From contig NZ_LT985324.1 of the NCBI RefSeq assembly GCF_900290275.1, positions 310,001 through 374,000 of the forward strand: a stretch of 64,000 bases of DNA, given 5' to 3'. The notes beneath the pieces were generated by a model. It searched no databases and had not been told where the DNA came from. It saw nothing but the letters and a program-made list of their open reading frames with translations. Each line of letters starts with the position of its first letter. Within the stretch, counting starts at the first letter, position 1. The position numbers were made by a program, and so were the translations under genes. Below, piece after piece: positions 51,655 to 59,932 of the stretch. The DNA comes from Prevotella merdae (GTDB lineage Bacteria > Bacteroidota > Bacteroidia > Bacteroidales > Bacteroidaceae).

Positions 51655-51662
51655 CAAAGATA
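51655..51662 (-). promoter_or_regulatory. -7 box for the Fic gene
   Basis: TATCTTTG on the minus strand, 29 nt before the ATG at 51626. Upstream, cattt(c/tt)t(t/c)(c/a)attaag- and tgtgccatatttttc-like text is repeated (51620-51720), perhaps a regulatory repeat. Confidence 0.5.
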
Positions 51663-51762
51663 GCCATTTCTTTCTATTAAGAAACGCTTTTGTGCCATAT
51701 TTTTCGATTAAGAAGACGTTTTTAAGTAATATCATCCACCCAACAGGCACCAGGACACGATG

Positions 51763-51805
51763 AAGGGTCTATACGCCACCTGTTCATCGTGGCATATAGA
51801 CCCTT
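51763..51805. repeat. Cassette hairpin repeat, copy F
   Basis: Arms 51763-51779 and 51789-51805, one mismatch; right flank tttgtcgtttccccgaagtg then G6. It ends 28 nt before the YafQ stop codon. The left flank is not of the gtagatta type. Confidence 0.88.
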
Positions 51806-51833
51806 TGTCGTTTCCCCGAAGTGCGGGGGGATA

Positions 51834-52121
51834 TTATCTTCTTGTTTTGCCAAACACATCGGAATGGGTACCCGTTGTTAGCATTAAGAGAGTCAATTCG
51901 TCATCATTCTGTTCCCAAATTAACAGCCAGTCTGGTTTTATATGCGCCTCCCATTCACCTTCATGGTTACCATGAAGAACATGTGGTTTGTATTCTGATG
52001 GTAGACTACCATTTTCTACCAATATTGCTATGGCTTTTCTTAGTTCTTCTATCGGATAGCCACGCTTTTTGCAAAGCTTTAAAGCCTTGTCAAATCTTTT
52101 GGTTGTACCAAACTTATACAT
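51834..52121 (-). CDS. YafQ-type RelE-superfamily toxin
   Basis: A 95-residue mRNA interferase of the YafQ group. Seen are YKFGTTKRFDKALKLCKKRGY at the start, LVENGSLPSEYKPHVLHGNHEG (YafQ helix-strand core with conserved His) and the catalytic C-terminus HIKPDWLLIWEQNDD with TGTHSDVFGK, including the conserved late His. It overlaps the antitoxin stop by 1 nt (TAATG). Antitoxin-first order is typical of DinJ-YafQ-like pairs. Confidence 0.9.
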   Translation of the reverse strand: MYKFGTTKRFDKALKLCKKRGYPIEELRKAIAILVENGSLPSEYKPHVLHGNHEGEWEAHIKPDWLLIWEQNDDELTLLMLTTGTHSDVFGKTRR

Positions 52122-52348
52122 TATTCTCCTAAAACAGTGTCAAACATTTCGTCAACAGAATTCCATTGGGTAACCCTACCTTTCGCCTTGTCCTCTTCGG
52201 CAAGTTCCAGACCAGTCTTCTTAGGTCTCATAATAGAAATAGAACTAACACCATTCATCATTTTGATGGCGTTTTTCAGCTTTGTCAACATAGTAGGGTC
52301 AGATACCGTTACCAAAAGCTGTGGCTCATTTATGATTGAGGTATTCAT
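52121..52348 (-). CDS. Antitoxin of the YafQ-type pair
   Basis: A 75-residue acidic protein that precedes and overlaps the toxin. The middle (MTKLKNAIKMMNGVSSISIM region) and tail (VDEMFDTVLGE) fit small RelB/DinJ-like or Phd-like antitoxins in Bacteroidota, but no clear ribbon-helix-helix signature is seen. The assignment rests mostly on position. A -7 box lies 40 nt upstream. Confidence 0.75.
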   Translation of the reverse strand: MNTSIINEPQLLVTVSDPTMLTKLKNAIKMMNGVSSISIMRPKKTGLELAEEDKAKGRVTQWNSVDEMFDTVLGE

Positions 52349-52387
52349 ACTTACTCCTTATTTAATGTATATATGGTTATTCATCAA

Positions 52388-52395
52388 CAAAAGTA
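52388..52395 (-). promoter_or_regulatory. -7 box for the YafQ-type TA pair
   Basis: TACTTTTG on the minus strand, 40 nt before the antitoxin ATG. Confidence 0.5.
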
Positions 52396-52505
52396 CGTTT
52401 TATTCTTGAAACTACCAAGCAAAACCTATAAAACTTCTAAGGTCAAGGTTTTAACTATATATAAGTTTTAATGAGCTGCAACACTACAGATGCTGATTTA
52501 CATTC

Positions 52506-52548
52506 AAGGGTCTATACGCCACCTGTTCATCGTGGCATATAGACCCTT
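52506..52548. repeat. Cassette hairpin repeat, copy G
   Basis: Arms 52506-52522 and 52532-52548, one mismatch; right flank ttgtcgtttcccgtgaggtg then cggggggatat, matching F and partly C. It lies 85 nt downstream of the last fimbrillin gene and marks the right edge of the array. Confidence 0.9.
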
Positions 52549-52633
52549 GTCGTTTCCCGTGAGGTGCGGGGGGATATGTTTGCTGGGCAACTTATACTCC
52601 TGCCCAGCTTAGGAGTTAAATAATCTGTATTTA

Positions 52634-53938
52634 TTATGGAACTTGATAATCACATGTAATAGACTGGAAGTCATAATTGAGGAATACTCTTCCATTATGT
52701 TCGTCGCTACCACTATAATCTTTAGTAATATCAGCAGTCCAACAATATCCACCTTCGGTTTTGCCACCATTCATGACTTTCTGGTCTTTTGACAAAATCA
52801 AGTCGATGTCTTTGGTTCTGCAACCCTCAAAGATACCTTTCTCTCCTGCTTTACCATATACTTTAGTAAGATTGCCTAAAACTACTTTTTGAAGCCTTGT
52901 ACAATCTAAAAAAGCTTTTTCCGCGATTTCTGTAACATCTGGGAGGGCTATGGATTTCAGCATTTTCCAGTACATAAATCCTCCTGAAGGAATCTTCTTA
53001 CATCCTATCAAAGTAAGGTTTATAGTCCCATAACTTGCTCCTGCAAGTCCGATATGTATTGCATCCAATGTTTCTTCATCCGCATCGGGAGCAAGCATGA
53101 GATTGATGTAAGTCTTGCCCGCATCCAATTCCTTCTTGACGTTTCCCACAATTTGATCGTAAGTGATACCTTCGTCAGCCAGCGAAACAACAGTAGCATC
53201 CAGAGCATAACTCTTAGCATTTTCTGTTGCTTGCGAGAATGTGTAAGTTGTCAATGCTGCTTCTCTATATTTCACTGTAACTTCGGAATTATTTTCAAAA
53301 GTACCATATAAATAGGCATTGCCCTTTTCATCCGAAGTAAGTGTATAATTTCCTTTCTGTTCCATATCGCTGCTGCCCGCAGGAGTGAAATCTTCGGTAT
53401 CAACTGTTATTTGCTCATTGGGTAGAGTTGCAATACGCAAACGTGAATATTTGCGTGTTGCCTCGGCAAAAGAAACGGTTATAGTCTCACCATTACCAGT
53501 GATTATAGCATTTCCCTCGATAAGTTCATCCGTTCCTGCCGCCTTACCTTTTTTCAACATTAATGAGGTGTTGGCCCATTTATAATTAGGGGCGTAATAT
53601 ACATGAGGTATATATGCAGGGTCTCCTTCCCGATAAACCAATTCACCACTTGTCAACTCCCAACTCTTGCCATTATATGTAAAGGTTGCACTGTGACTTC
53701 CATAAGAAGTGTTGTCTATCACCAAAAGTAGTTCATCTCCTTCTGCCCATGAAGTCTTGCCTTCATCAGGTGTACCAATAGCACGAGTCTGTGAATCTCC
53801 GAATGCAGGAAATTCACCTACAACCAACTGTACGTTGCTCTTGCCTGTTGTTGCGGTTGTTTCTTCTATATCACTTGTGCATGACGCCATTACTATAGTA
53901 ACGACTGCCAGCATGATGTATTGAAATATCTTTTTCAT
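52634..53938 (-). CDS. Fimbrillin-family lipoprotein with leucine-rich C-terminus
   Basis: A 434-residue outer-surface lipoprotein. Lipobox VMASC with Cys-20. The N-terminal part has the fimbrillin pattern SQTRAIGTPDEGKTSWAEGD (TR, then W..GD.L) near 50-70. After about residue 300 there are BspA-type leucine-rich segments (LIGCKKIPSGGFMYWKMLKS, DVTEIAEKAFLDCTRLQKVV). The fusion suggests a pilus tip or accessory adhesin. Last gene of the six-gene fimbrial operon, so the least transcribed by inference. Confidence 0.82.
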   Translation of the reverse strand: MKKIFQYIMLAVVTIVMASCTSDIEETTATTGKSNVQLVVGEFPAFGDSQTRAIGTPDEGKTSWAEGDELLLVIDNTSYGSHSATFTYNGKSWELTSGELVYREGDPAYIPHVYYAPNYKWANTSLMLKKGKAAGTDELIEGNAIITGNGETITVSFAEATRKYSRLRIATLPNEQITVDTEDFTPAGSSDMEQKGNYTLTSDEKGNAYLYGTFENNSEVTVKYREAALTTYTFSQATENAKSYALDATVVSLADEGITYDQIVGNVKKELDAGKTYINLMLAPDADEETLDAIHIGLAGASYGTINLTLIGCKKIPSGGFMYWKMLKSIALPDVTEIAEKAFLDCTRLQKVVLGNLTKVYGKAGEKGIFEGCRTKDIDLILSKDQKVMNGGKTEGGYCWTADITKDYSGSDEHNGRVFLNYDFQSITCDYQVP

Positions 53939-53952
53939 ATTCTTTCCTCCAA

Positions 53953-54855
53953 TTATTTGAGTTCTTCTTCGTTGTTACTGTCCCAACCTTTCAAATCATC
54001 TACGCTGATTCGGGTCAGTTCCACTTTGTCTTTTCCTATATCGAGTTTGTAGGTGTAGCGTTTACCCTCTTCAAAGTCAGTAGGCATCTTCATTTTAGCA
54101 TTAAAAATATTGTCGCCTATCATGAATCTCAAGAAGACTTCATCTTTAATGTATGAACCAGGGATAACAATTGCAGAAAACATACCATCGTCATGCTTAT
54201 AGGCTTTTACCCAAGCAGGATTACCTTTAGGTGTACTCATGACAAATTGCCCTCGGGCTTGGTCTCTACTAAAATCAACACTATTGTGCTTAGAATACAC
54301 TTGTGGTTCACTAATATCCATATTAGGATAATCTGCAGTTCCAACATGATATACTATTGTAACCAGCGACATGCGATGCTTCATAGGAATGGTTATTAAA
54401 TCGGACCAAGGAACATCGTACCAATATCCAGTTATGAGATCAGCGTTTTTCAATTTATCTTCGCTGCTTTGGTCTGTCTGTAAATCATACTGTAGATTAT
54501 TTTTCCCAAAATCCATGTCAGATGGATATACAGCCAAAATAGTATGTTGTTCGTATCCATTTAACCAACGGAAACTACCACTGCGGGACCAGGTTTCGCC
54601 ATTAAAAGAAAGAACAGTCGTACTACCAGGATCATAATCAGTAAATATACTTACTTTCAGTTTATCTTTGTCCTCCCAATTTTTACCATTTCCCAATGTA
54701 TTGACACGAGTCTGCATACCTCCAACAGAGAAAGTGGCATTGATTTCCTGCCCTTTCAGCGTTGGAGCCATATCTTCATTTTGCGTACATGCTGTAAAGC
54801 CCATAGCCATAAGAGCCATTACCGCATAGGAAATTCTTTGTTTTATCGTCTTCAT
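53953..54855 (-). CDS. Fimbrillin-family lipoprotein
   Basis: A 300-residue lipoprotein with lipobox FTAC (Cys-23). GGMQTRVNTLGNGKNWEDKD near 45-65 is the fimbrillin TR...W..xD pattern. Later blocks IPMKHRMSLVTIVYHVG (the conserved FxHxMSxV strand) and GKRYTYKLDIGKD at the C-terminus fit the FimA/Mfa1-like fold. The mature pilin would be made by proteolysis at the Arg. 14 nt upstream of the next gene. Subunit type (stalk or tip) cannot be told. Confidence 0.85.
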   Translation of the reverse strand: MKTIKQRISYAVMALMAMGFTACTQNEDMAPTLKGQEINATFSVGGMQTRVNTLGNGKNWEDKDKLKVSIFTDYDPGSTTVLSFNGETWSRSGSFRWLNGYEQHTILAVYPSDMDFGKNNLQYDLQTDQSSEDKLKNADLITGYWYDVPWSDLITIPMKHRMSLVTIVYHVGTADYPNMDISEPQVYSKHNSVDFSRDQARGQFVMSTPKGNPAWVKAYKHDDGMFSAIVIPGSYIKDEVFLRFMIGDNIFNAKMKMPTDFEEGKRYTYKLDIGKDKVELTRISVDDLKGWDSNNEEELK

Positions 54856-54934
54856 AATCTTCAGTTTTTTATTGTTAGTGAGTTAGTGAGCGGCCAAGCT
54901 CACTAACCCTGTATTTCCTATTTTCAGTACCTTA

Positions 54935-55915
54935 TTATTCCATTTCTGCATCGAGAGATCCATTGTCTATGCCAATACCCCAACCCGTTATGCTTGCATT
55001 TCCTATTACTATACTATTATTTCTAACAGTGATAGTATAAGTATATTTTTTACCACCTTCGAATCCATTTGGTAGGGGTATCTTTGTTGTATAATTGTTA
55101 ATAGTATTTTCGTTATACAACACACTACAACTGATGGTCAATTCTTTGTTTTCGAACTGTTGCGGGAAGAGTATGAACTTGCAGACCCTGCGATCGGTCA
55201 AAAGACCTGTTACTGGTAAGGTTTTTAGGGAAGAAGTCCCTGTGACTTCTGTCGCACCTGTTTTTACATTTATCTTACCCTGTGTCTTTATCTTGTCCAA
55301 TGTTATACTTTGAAGATTATTCTTCCTGCTCTCAATACCTTCTCCTGCACTGACCGTAAATTCTATCATACTCATCTTGTGCTTAAAGCGATGATCTTTC
55401 TCTGGCAAGGATTCACCCACATTATTCAAGTCAGTGAAATTAACCATTGGCGATGCTTTGCTGGCTGTTGCTCCCGAGGCAAAGAGAAAATCGTTTGCTA
55501 ATAAGGTATTACTTGGATTGCTGTAATCAATAGCCCAATCATTTTTTAACCAACCATCCTCATCGAATTTGTCATTATTGGGGTCATCAATGTATGGATA
55601 ATACGCACTGAATGTCTGTTCCGCGTTATCTCTAAAATAAATAGGATTTGCCGAAACGAATTCACCATATCTGTCATATTCATACTTAACATTTGTTCCT
55701 TTTGTGTTTCCTGCGGAAGTGACATACACACCGATAGCGTCGCCAGTTGTCCATCTGTCGTTGTCTGCAGTTCCACGGGTTTTGATATTGTTGGAAATAT
55801 CCGCCTTTACTGTGGCTGCAACAGGACCATTGTTGCCGATACCGTCTTCTTCGTTAGCGCAAGCTGCAAACAGCAATGCTGCGGCAGCAATGTATAAGAA
55901 TCTAAATTTCTTCAT
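54935..55915 (-). CDS. Fimbrillin-family lipoprotein
   Basis: A 326-residue lipoprotein. Lipobox FAAC with Cys-19. ISNNIKTRGTADNDRWTTGD near 42-61 carries the TR and W..GD signature. The FKHKMSMIEFTV strand near 170 and GGKKYTYTITVRNNSI near 295 are typical of Bacteroidales fimbrillins (Mfa-like/DUF4906-like group). It follows the next fimbrillin gene upstream by 22 nt. No cysteine in the mature region, consistent with donor-strand assembly. Confidence 0.86.
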   Translation of the reverse strand: MKKFRFLYIAAAALLFAACANEEDGIGNNGPVAATVKADISNNIKTRGTADNDRWTTGDAIGVYVTSAGNTKGTNVKYEYDRYGEFVSANPIYFRDNAEQTFSAYYPYIDDPNNDKFDEDGWLKNDWAIDYSNPSNTLLANDFLFASGATASKASPMVNFTDLNNVGESLPEKDHRFKHKMSMIEFTVSAGEGIESRKNNLQSITLDKIKTQGKINVKTGATEVTGTSSLKTLPVTGLLTDRRVCKFILFPQQFENKELTISCSVLYNENTINNYTTKIPLPNGFEGGKKYTYTITVRNNSIVIGNASITGWGIGIDNGSLDAEME

Positions 55916-55937
55916 ATCTCTTGTTATTTAAGAGTTG

Positions 55938-56831
55938 TTATTGTGCTATATGTTCATTATTGTCTCCTGCCATTATCCAAGGCTCAATGGTTCCAGAAAT
56001 ATCTACGGCAGAACGACTCAATTTTACTACTGTATAGTGGTATCTTTTGCCACCCTCAAGTTTTACAGGCATTGTCCATACGAAAGGAGCGTCGTAACCA
56101 TTGTTGAGGTCAAACTCTATCACTCGGCTTGCTTCTTCTGTAGGGAGCAGGATTGCCTCATACAGCTTGCCAGCTTCGGTAGTTTTCATCGTGATGTCCG
56201 CAGGAGTTTCTTCACCAGAGATAGTCCCATCCGCAAGATTGAAAGTGGCTTTGGTATTCTGACCTTTCACTGTCACAGTCATTTTCTTAAGGTCTTCTTG
56301 CGTGAGACCGTTACCTGGTTGAACTTCCAAAACAAGATTGCTTAACTTATGGTAGAACTTCAAGAATACCTGTGGCGTAGCTTTGTTGCAGCCTTCAGTC
56401 TTGGCATACATGAAGTCGATAGCTTCTTGTTTCCCTTGGTCTGTTACATCAAGTGCTACCTTGTAGTCATTGACAGTGGTCTGTGGATAGTAAGAATAGA
56501 AGTCCACATCTCCATCTATCGGGAAGAAAATAGTCTTACCTCCAGAAACAGGTGAAAAGCCTATACTTCCATTTGACTGATAGCAAACATTGTCAACACC
56601 CTCTTTGATTGCATCTGCCGAGAGAGGCTGTTTGGTACCTGTCATGAAGATACCGATCTTGTCACCATCAGCCCAGGCTACACCCGCAGCACGGGTGTTT
56701 ACGTTGATACCACCAGTAAACTGCACGGCTACCTTTTCGTTCTGGGTAGAAGGTGCGGTGTCTTCTGTACTGCATGAAACCATTGCACCAGCCAAGAGTG
56801 CAAGGGCGAAAAACTTAGTCATCTTTTTCAT
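55938..56831 (-). CDS. Fimbrillin-family lipoprotein (first of the operon)
   Basis: A 297-residue lipoprotein, lipobox MVSC (Cys-20). NVNTRAAGVAWADGDKIGIF near 45-64 is the best fimbrillin signature of the four. Later FYHKLSNLVLEVQPGNGLT and GGKRYHYTVVKLSRSAVDIS fit the fold, with the C-terminal ITGTIEPW-like block (ISGTIEPWIMAGDNN). Being first after the anchor gene it is the best candidate for the major stalk subunit, by position only. Confidence 0.87.
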   Translation of the reverse strand: MKKMTKFFALALLAGAMVSCSTEDTAPSTQNEKVAVQFTGGINVNTRAAGVAWADGDKIGIFMTGTKQPLSADAIKEGVDNVCYQSNGSIGFSPVSGGKTIFFPIDGDVDFYSYYPQTTVNDYKVALDVTDQGKQEAIDFMYAKTEGCNKATPQVFLKFYHKLSNLVLEVQPGNGLTQEDLKKMTVTVKGQNTKATFNLADGTISGEETPADITMKTTEAGKLYEAILLPTEEASRVIEFDLNNGYDAPFVWTMPVKLEGGKRYHYTVVKLSRSAVDISGTIEPWIMAGDNNEHIAQ

Positions 56832-56856
56832 ATTATCAATATTTTAAAAGTTATTA

Positions 56857-57750
56857 TTATTTTATTTCTACTTCATTGTTGAGGTTCGTCCAACCGTTGA
56901 TGGTAGCTTCCAGATTCATCTTTGGCTGCATCTGGTTGTAGTTGAGTCGCAACTCATACTTTCCTCCAACCTTCATCGCCGGAGTGGTGATGTCATACTC
57001 TTGCAAGATCCCGTTAGGCAGCAAGAGGCGGAGATAAACATGAGAGGCGGGGCTTCCCTGTATGGTCGGCATCAGCCGGATGACTTCTGATTTCAGGGTT
57101 GATTCCGTAGCCAGGATAGTAGGCATTTCCACTTCCGTTGGATCTATGCTCGGCAACCCATAGTCGCCATCACTATTCTTCTGTGTAGGGAACAGACACC
57201 AGGCACAGTCTAAAGCCTTGCCACTCATCTCTGTGCCTTTAGGTACATTCTCTATGATGATGGTCAGTTCGGCAAGCACGCTTTTGACAGGATTCCGCAC
57301 CACATAGTTGCCTTCCTTGTTGTCTATCTTCACATCGGCAACTCCGAAATAAGCATTGTCCTTCACATCCTTAGGATTGGTCAAGCCTATCTGGATATTG
57401 TTCCAATTAGTCAAAGCCCTGGTCTGGTCAGTGATGAAGAATGGCTCTATAAGATTGGTAATAGCCAATATCTGATAATGCCCTTCAGGAAGAGCGAAGC
57501 GTTGGCTTGCCACCTCCTGCGCACTGCCATAATGTTTTTCCTCAACTAAGGAACCGTCATCGGCATTGAATATCCAGAGTTTCACGTCCTTCACTTCCGT
57601 ACCTTGGTCGGTTTCATCTGCCCAAGTGAGCGATACTGACAAACCACCTTCTTCCTCACCATCATGAACATTATGGTCGCAACTTGCCAATAGGCATGGG
57701 ACGCATAACAGCACCCATAACCAAATATTAAATCTTCTTTTTGCTTTCAT
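56857..57750 (-). CDS. FimB/Mfa2-like fimbrial anchor lipoprotein (DUF5119-like)
   Basis: A 297-residue lipoprotein with lipobox LASC (Cys-24). The first mature strand GLSVSLTWADETDQGTEVKD, then VKLWIFNADDG, is typical of Mfa2/FimB or DUF5119 proteins, which cap and anchor type V pili. The C-terminal GGKYELRLNYNQMQPKMNLE and INGW block fits. It has no TR site, as expected for an uncleaved anchor. It lies between the OmpA-like gene (20 nt upstream) and the fimbrillins. Confidence 0.82.
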   Translation of the reverse strand: MKAKRRFNIWLWVLLCVPCLLASCDHNVHDGEEEGGLSVSLTWADETDQGTEVKDVKLWIFNADDGSLVEEKHYGSAQEVASQRFALPEGHYQILAITNLIEPFFITDQTRALTNWNNIQIGLTNPKDVKDNAYFGVADVKIDNKEGNYVVRNPVKSVLAELTIIIENVPKGTEMSGKALDCAWCLFPTQKNSDGDYGLPSIDPTEVEMPTILATESTLKSEVIRLMPTIQGSPASHVYLRLLLPNGILQEYDITTPAMKVGGKYELRLNYNQMQPKMNLEATINGWTNLNNEVEIK

Positions 57751-57770
57751 TTTCTATCTTGTTTTATGGG

Positions 57771-58997
57771 TTACTGATGATTGTCTTTAGTCTCTACTCG
57801 GCGAGCCTTATCCGCATCTTGGGTGTCATCGCTACCATTTCCTATTGCAGTAATGCGATTAGCCTCTATGCCATTCTTCGCAAGCCAAGTTTTTACAGCT
57901 TCTGCACGCTGGCGAGATATGCGCTTGTTGACAGCCACGCTGCCTTTCGTGTCGCACCAGCCGGTCACCGTCACCTTCATGTCCGGATTCTCTTTCAATG
58001 TACGTAGGATATCATTCAGCTTTGACAGCTCGCTCTGCTTGATGGCGATACTGTTGAAAGCGAAGTAGACGACGGGGAATGTCACCTTGTGCTGTTCTGC
58101 CACGTCTTGCTCAGCAACCTTTGTCTCAGCCTTATCCACAGTTTCTTTCTGATTGACATTCTCCGAAGAAGTTGGTTCCTGTTGTAGAACCTCCTTTTGT
58201 GGAACTGATGGAGTTTCTACTACCTTGTTCTTCTTTTTTGAGAGGTTAATTCCTAATCTTACTCCACTTTCCCAAACAAAGTTGTTCTTATGCAGATGCT
58301 CAGGCATTCCGTCCATACGTTCGCCAGTAAGACGAGTCAAACCGGAATAGATGCCCAATTTCAGGCATGAGGTCAGTTGGTAGCCCACCTGCAAGTCTGC
58401 ACCATACCCCAAATGCCAGTTGGTTGAACTTTTCATCACCTTGGCATCATCGGCTATAGTATGGATATCAGCCTTGGTACTTACTGCATATATATGAGGT
58501 GAAACAGCCAAATCCCATCGGCTGTTAGCTGTTTGATGGAACAGTCCAAGGAGATGAACGTTCACTCTTGCCCCATATTGTCCCATTCTGACATGGCTTT
58601 TCAGATTGGCATATTCCCAACTGTCCATGCCTAAGACACCTGCCTTGTAAAGCACGCCGTCGCTACCCAACCAATAGTTACGTTCTACGCAACAGTCTTG
58701 TGCAGACAAGTTCATTTCTCCGTACTTGGCAGATAACTCTGCCGAGAAAATGGAGTTGAAACGATAGCCACCATATAAGCCAGCAGCCCAACCGAGGTAC
58801 GTCTTGTCATGTCCGAAACTTGAGAAAGTAGAGAAACCGAAAGGCATTCCACCCTCAATACCGATGTACCAGCCTTGCGAAATAGTCTTTCCATCTTCTT
58901 TTACTTCTGCTTTCGCAAAAGAAAATGGAAGAATAAATGCAAGTATTGCTACCAGCAACCGATTTTTTGTTGTCAAATAATTTACCATATCATTCAT
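57771..58997 (-). CDS. OmpA-family protein with DUF3575-like barrel
   Basis: A 408-residue outer-membrane protein. Signal peptide about 1-32 (LLVAILAFILPFSFAKAE). Residues about 40-245 form a barrel (GWYIGIEGGMPFGFSTFS, WAAGLYGGYRF, ending RLGINLSKK). A linker rich in Pro, Gln and Glu follows (VPQKEVLQQEPTSSENV). The C-terminal OmpA/peptidoglycan-binding domain (about 300-408) has FAFNSIAIKQSELSKLNDIL, VTGWCDTKGSVAVNKRISRQ with the peptidoglycan Asp and Arg. It heads the fimbrial operon; such a protein is common at this place. The ATG at 58997 gives the signal peptide; 58988 is possible. Confidence 0.85.
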   Translation of the reverse strand: MNDMVNYLTTKNRLLVAILAFILPFSFAKAEVKEDGKTISQGWYIGIEGGMPFGFSTFSSFGHDKTYLGWAAGLYGGYRFNSIFSAELSAKYGEMNLSAQDCCVERNYWLGSDGVLYKAGVLGMDSWEYANLKSHVRMGQYGARVNVHLLGLFHQTANSRWDLAVSPHIYAVSTKADIHTIADDAKVMKSSTNWHLGYGADLQVGYQLTSCLKLGIYSGLTRLTGERMDGMPEHLHKNNFVWESGVRLGINLSKKKNKVVETPSVPQKEVLQQEPTSSENVNQKETVDKAETKVAEQDVAEQHKVTFPVVYFAFNSIAIKQSELSKLNDILRTLKENPDMKVTVTGWCDTKGSVAVNKRISRQRAEAVKTWLAKNGIEANRITAIGNGSDDTQDADKARRVETKDNHQ

Positions 58998-59084
58998 TTG
59001 TTTTTTATCGTAAAGGTAAGGATCTGTCTCCAATTACAAGACAGGTATCCACCATAAAGCTAATTCATCCATTCTAACCGAAAC

Positions 59085-59330
59085 TCACTCCAGGAAATAC
59101 AAGAGGTTTGTCAGGAAGATAAATATGGATGCCAACAGCAAATAGATATAAAAGCGTTCTCTCTTGATGAAGTCACGAAAGCTATAGCGAGCCTTCCAAT
59201 GATTCTCAAGATACATCCTGTACTCATGTATCATGGCATATCCCAAGATAATACCTAATATGAGTACAAACACCCCGATGATGATCAGGGCTAATTCTAT
59301 CCTTGGCATAGTTTCTATTATTTCCTTCAT
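59085..59330 (-). CDS. Small two-segment membrane protein
   Basis: An 81-residue protein with two hydrophobic segments (about 11-32, LALIIIGVFVLILGIILGYA; 60-80, YIYLLLASIFIFLTNLLYFL) and a basic stretch between them. No recognisable motif. A -7 box TATATTTG at 59335-59342 is so close that the true start may be MPRIELAL (59309). It lies between the regulator and the pilus operon, so a link with either is possible but unproven. Confidence 0.6.
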   Translation of the reverse strand: MKEIIETMPRIELALIIIGVFVLILGIILGYAMIHEYRMYLENHWKARYSFRDFIKRERFYIYLLLASIFIFLTNLLYFLE

Positions 59331-59383
59331 GTTGCAAATATAGTGAATTTTTCCGAAAGAAGGTGCAGTTTTTCACTGTACAA

Positions 59384-59437
59384 GTGTCGCATTCCTACCA
59401 AAAAGGTGTCGCATTCGTAGGAATGCGACACCTTTTT
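59384..59437. terminator. Terminator with two mutually exclusive hairpins
   Basis: Hairpin 1: aaaaaggtgtcgcattc (59400-59416) with gaatgcgacaccttttt (59421-59437), a perfect 17-bp bidirectional terminator. Hairpin 2: gtgtcgcattcctac (59384-59398) pairs perfectly with gtaggaatgcgacac (59417-59431). Both use the same strand and cannot form together, as in an attenuator. It lies downstream of the AraC frame (minus strand). Confidence 0.8.
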
Positions 59438-59497
59438 GACTATTTTTCGATAAAAATTTTGCTTTTTCTTTGGTATTTTACGAAAAAATGATTAGGC

Positions 59498-59932
59498 TCA
59501 ATTTGAATCATTTTGTGCTGTATATGTAGATTGGAAGTCTCTCCATTCGGTAGGAGAACAGCCTTCTTTTGTCTTGAAGATTCGGTAAAGATGAGTGCGA
59601 CAAGAGAATCCACACTCGGCTGAAATGATGTCGTTGCTATAATCTGGATATTCCAACATCATCTTCTTGGCTGCGTTGAAACGTATCTCGCTGAGCCATA
59701 TTCGGAAGTTAGAGTGCAGGCATTGGTCGAAGAACTGGCTCAGTTCGTTCTTTGAGATACAAAGCGTACGGGAAAGCGTCAGTATGTTTACATTACAGTC
59801 CTTATATCCTAAATTCGCACACCAGTCATCAAGACTCTTCTGGATGAAATCTCTGCGCTCGTCGGAAATTAGCTGTAAAGATTCTATACCACCTGTGGAA
59901 TTATACTGCTTGGCAGAATGTGCCCCCCCCAT
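59498..59932 (-). CDS. AraC-type DNA-binding domain, out-of-frame half of a 7-TM regulator
   Basis: A 144-residue frame with a C-terminal AraC helix-turn-helix domain: ILTLSRTLCISKNELSQFFD (HTH 1), then FRIWLSEIRFNAAKKMMLEY, SNDIISAECGFSCRTHLYRI (HTH 2) and FKTKEGCSPTEWRDF. Its start at 59932 lies within the G8 tract and overlaps the 7-TM frame by 32 nt in the +1 frame. A protein starting MGGAHSAKQ from here is possible but would lack the membrane part. With G7 it would be fused to the 7-TM half. Probably controls the adjacent fimbrial operon. Confidence 0.85.
   Translation of the reverse strand: MGGAHSAKQYNSTGGIESLQLISDERRDFIQKSLDDWCANLGYKDCNVNILTLSRTLCISKNELSQFFDQCLHSNFRIWLSEIRFNAAKKMMLEYPDYSNDIISAECGFSCRTHLYRIFKTKEGCSPTEWRDFQSTYTAQNDSN

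Noticed and set aside
51824..51830. G6 tracts after hairpins F and G as phase-variation tracts
   Set aside because: They lie in non-coding repeat flank, not in a reading frame or a promoter spacer.
44761..52548. Hairpin repeats as classical integron attC sites
   Set aside because: No GTTRRRY core at the ends, no extrahelical-base pattern that I can identify, and no IntI gene. They are kept as an unexplained repeat family.
44761..52548. Hairpin repeats as ordinary intrinsic terminators
   Set aside because: No T-run follows on either strand, and copy C lies between divergent genes where no terminator is needed. A processing or weak terminator role cannot be excluded.
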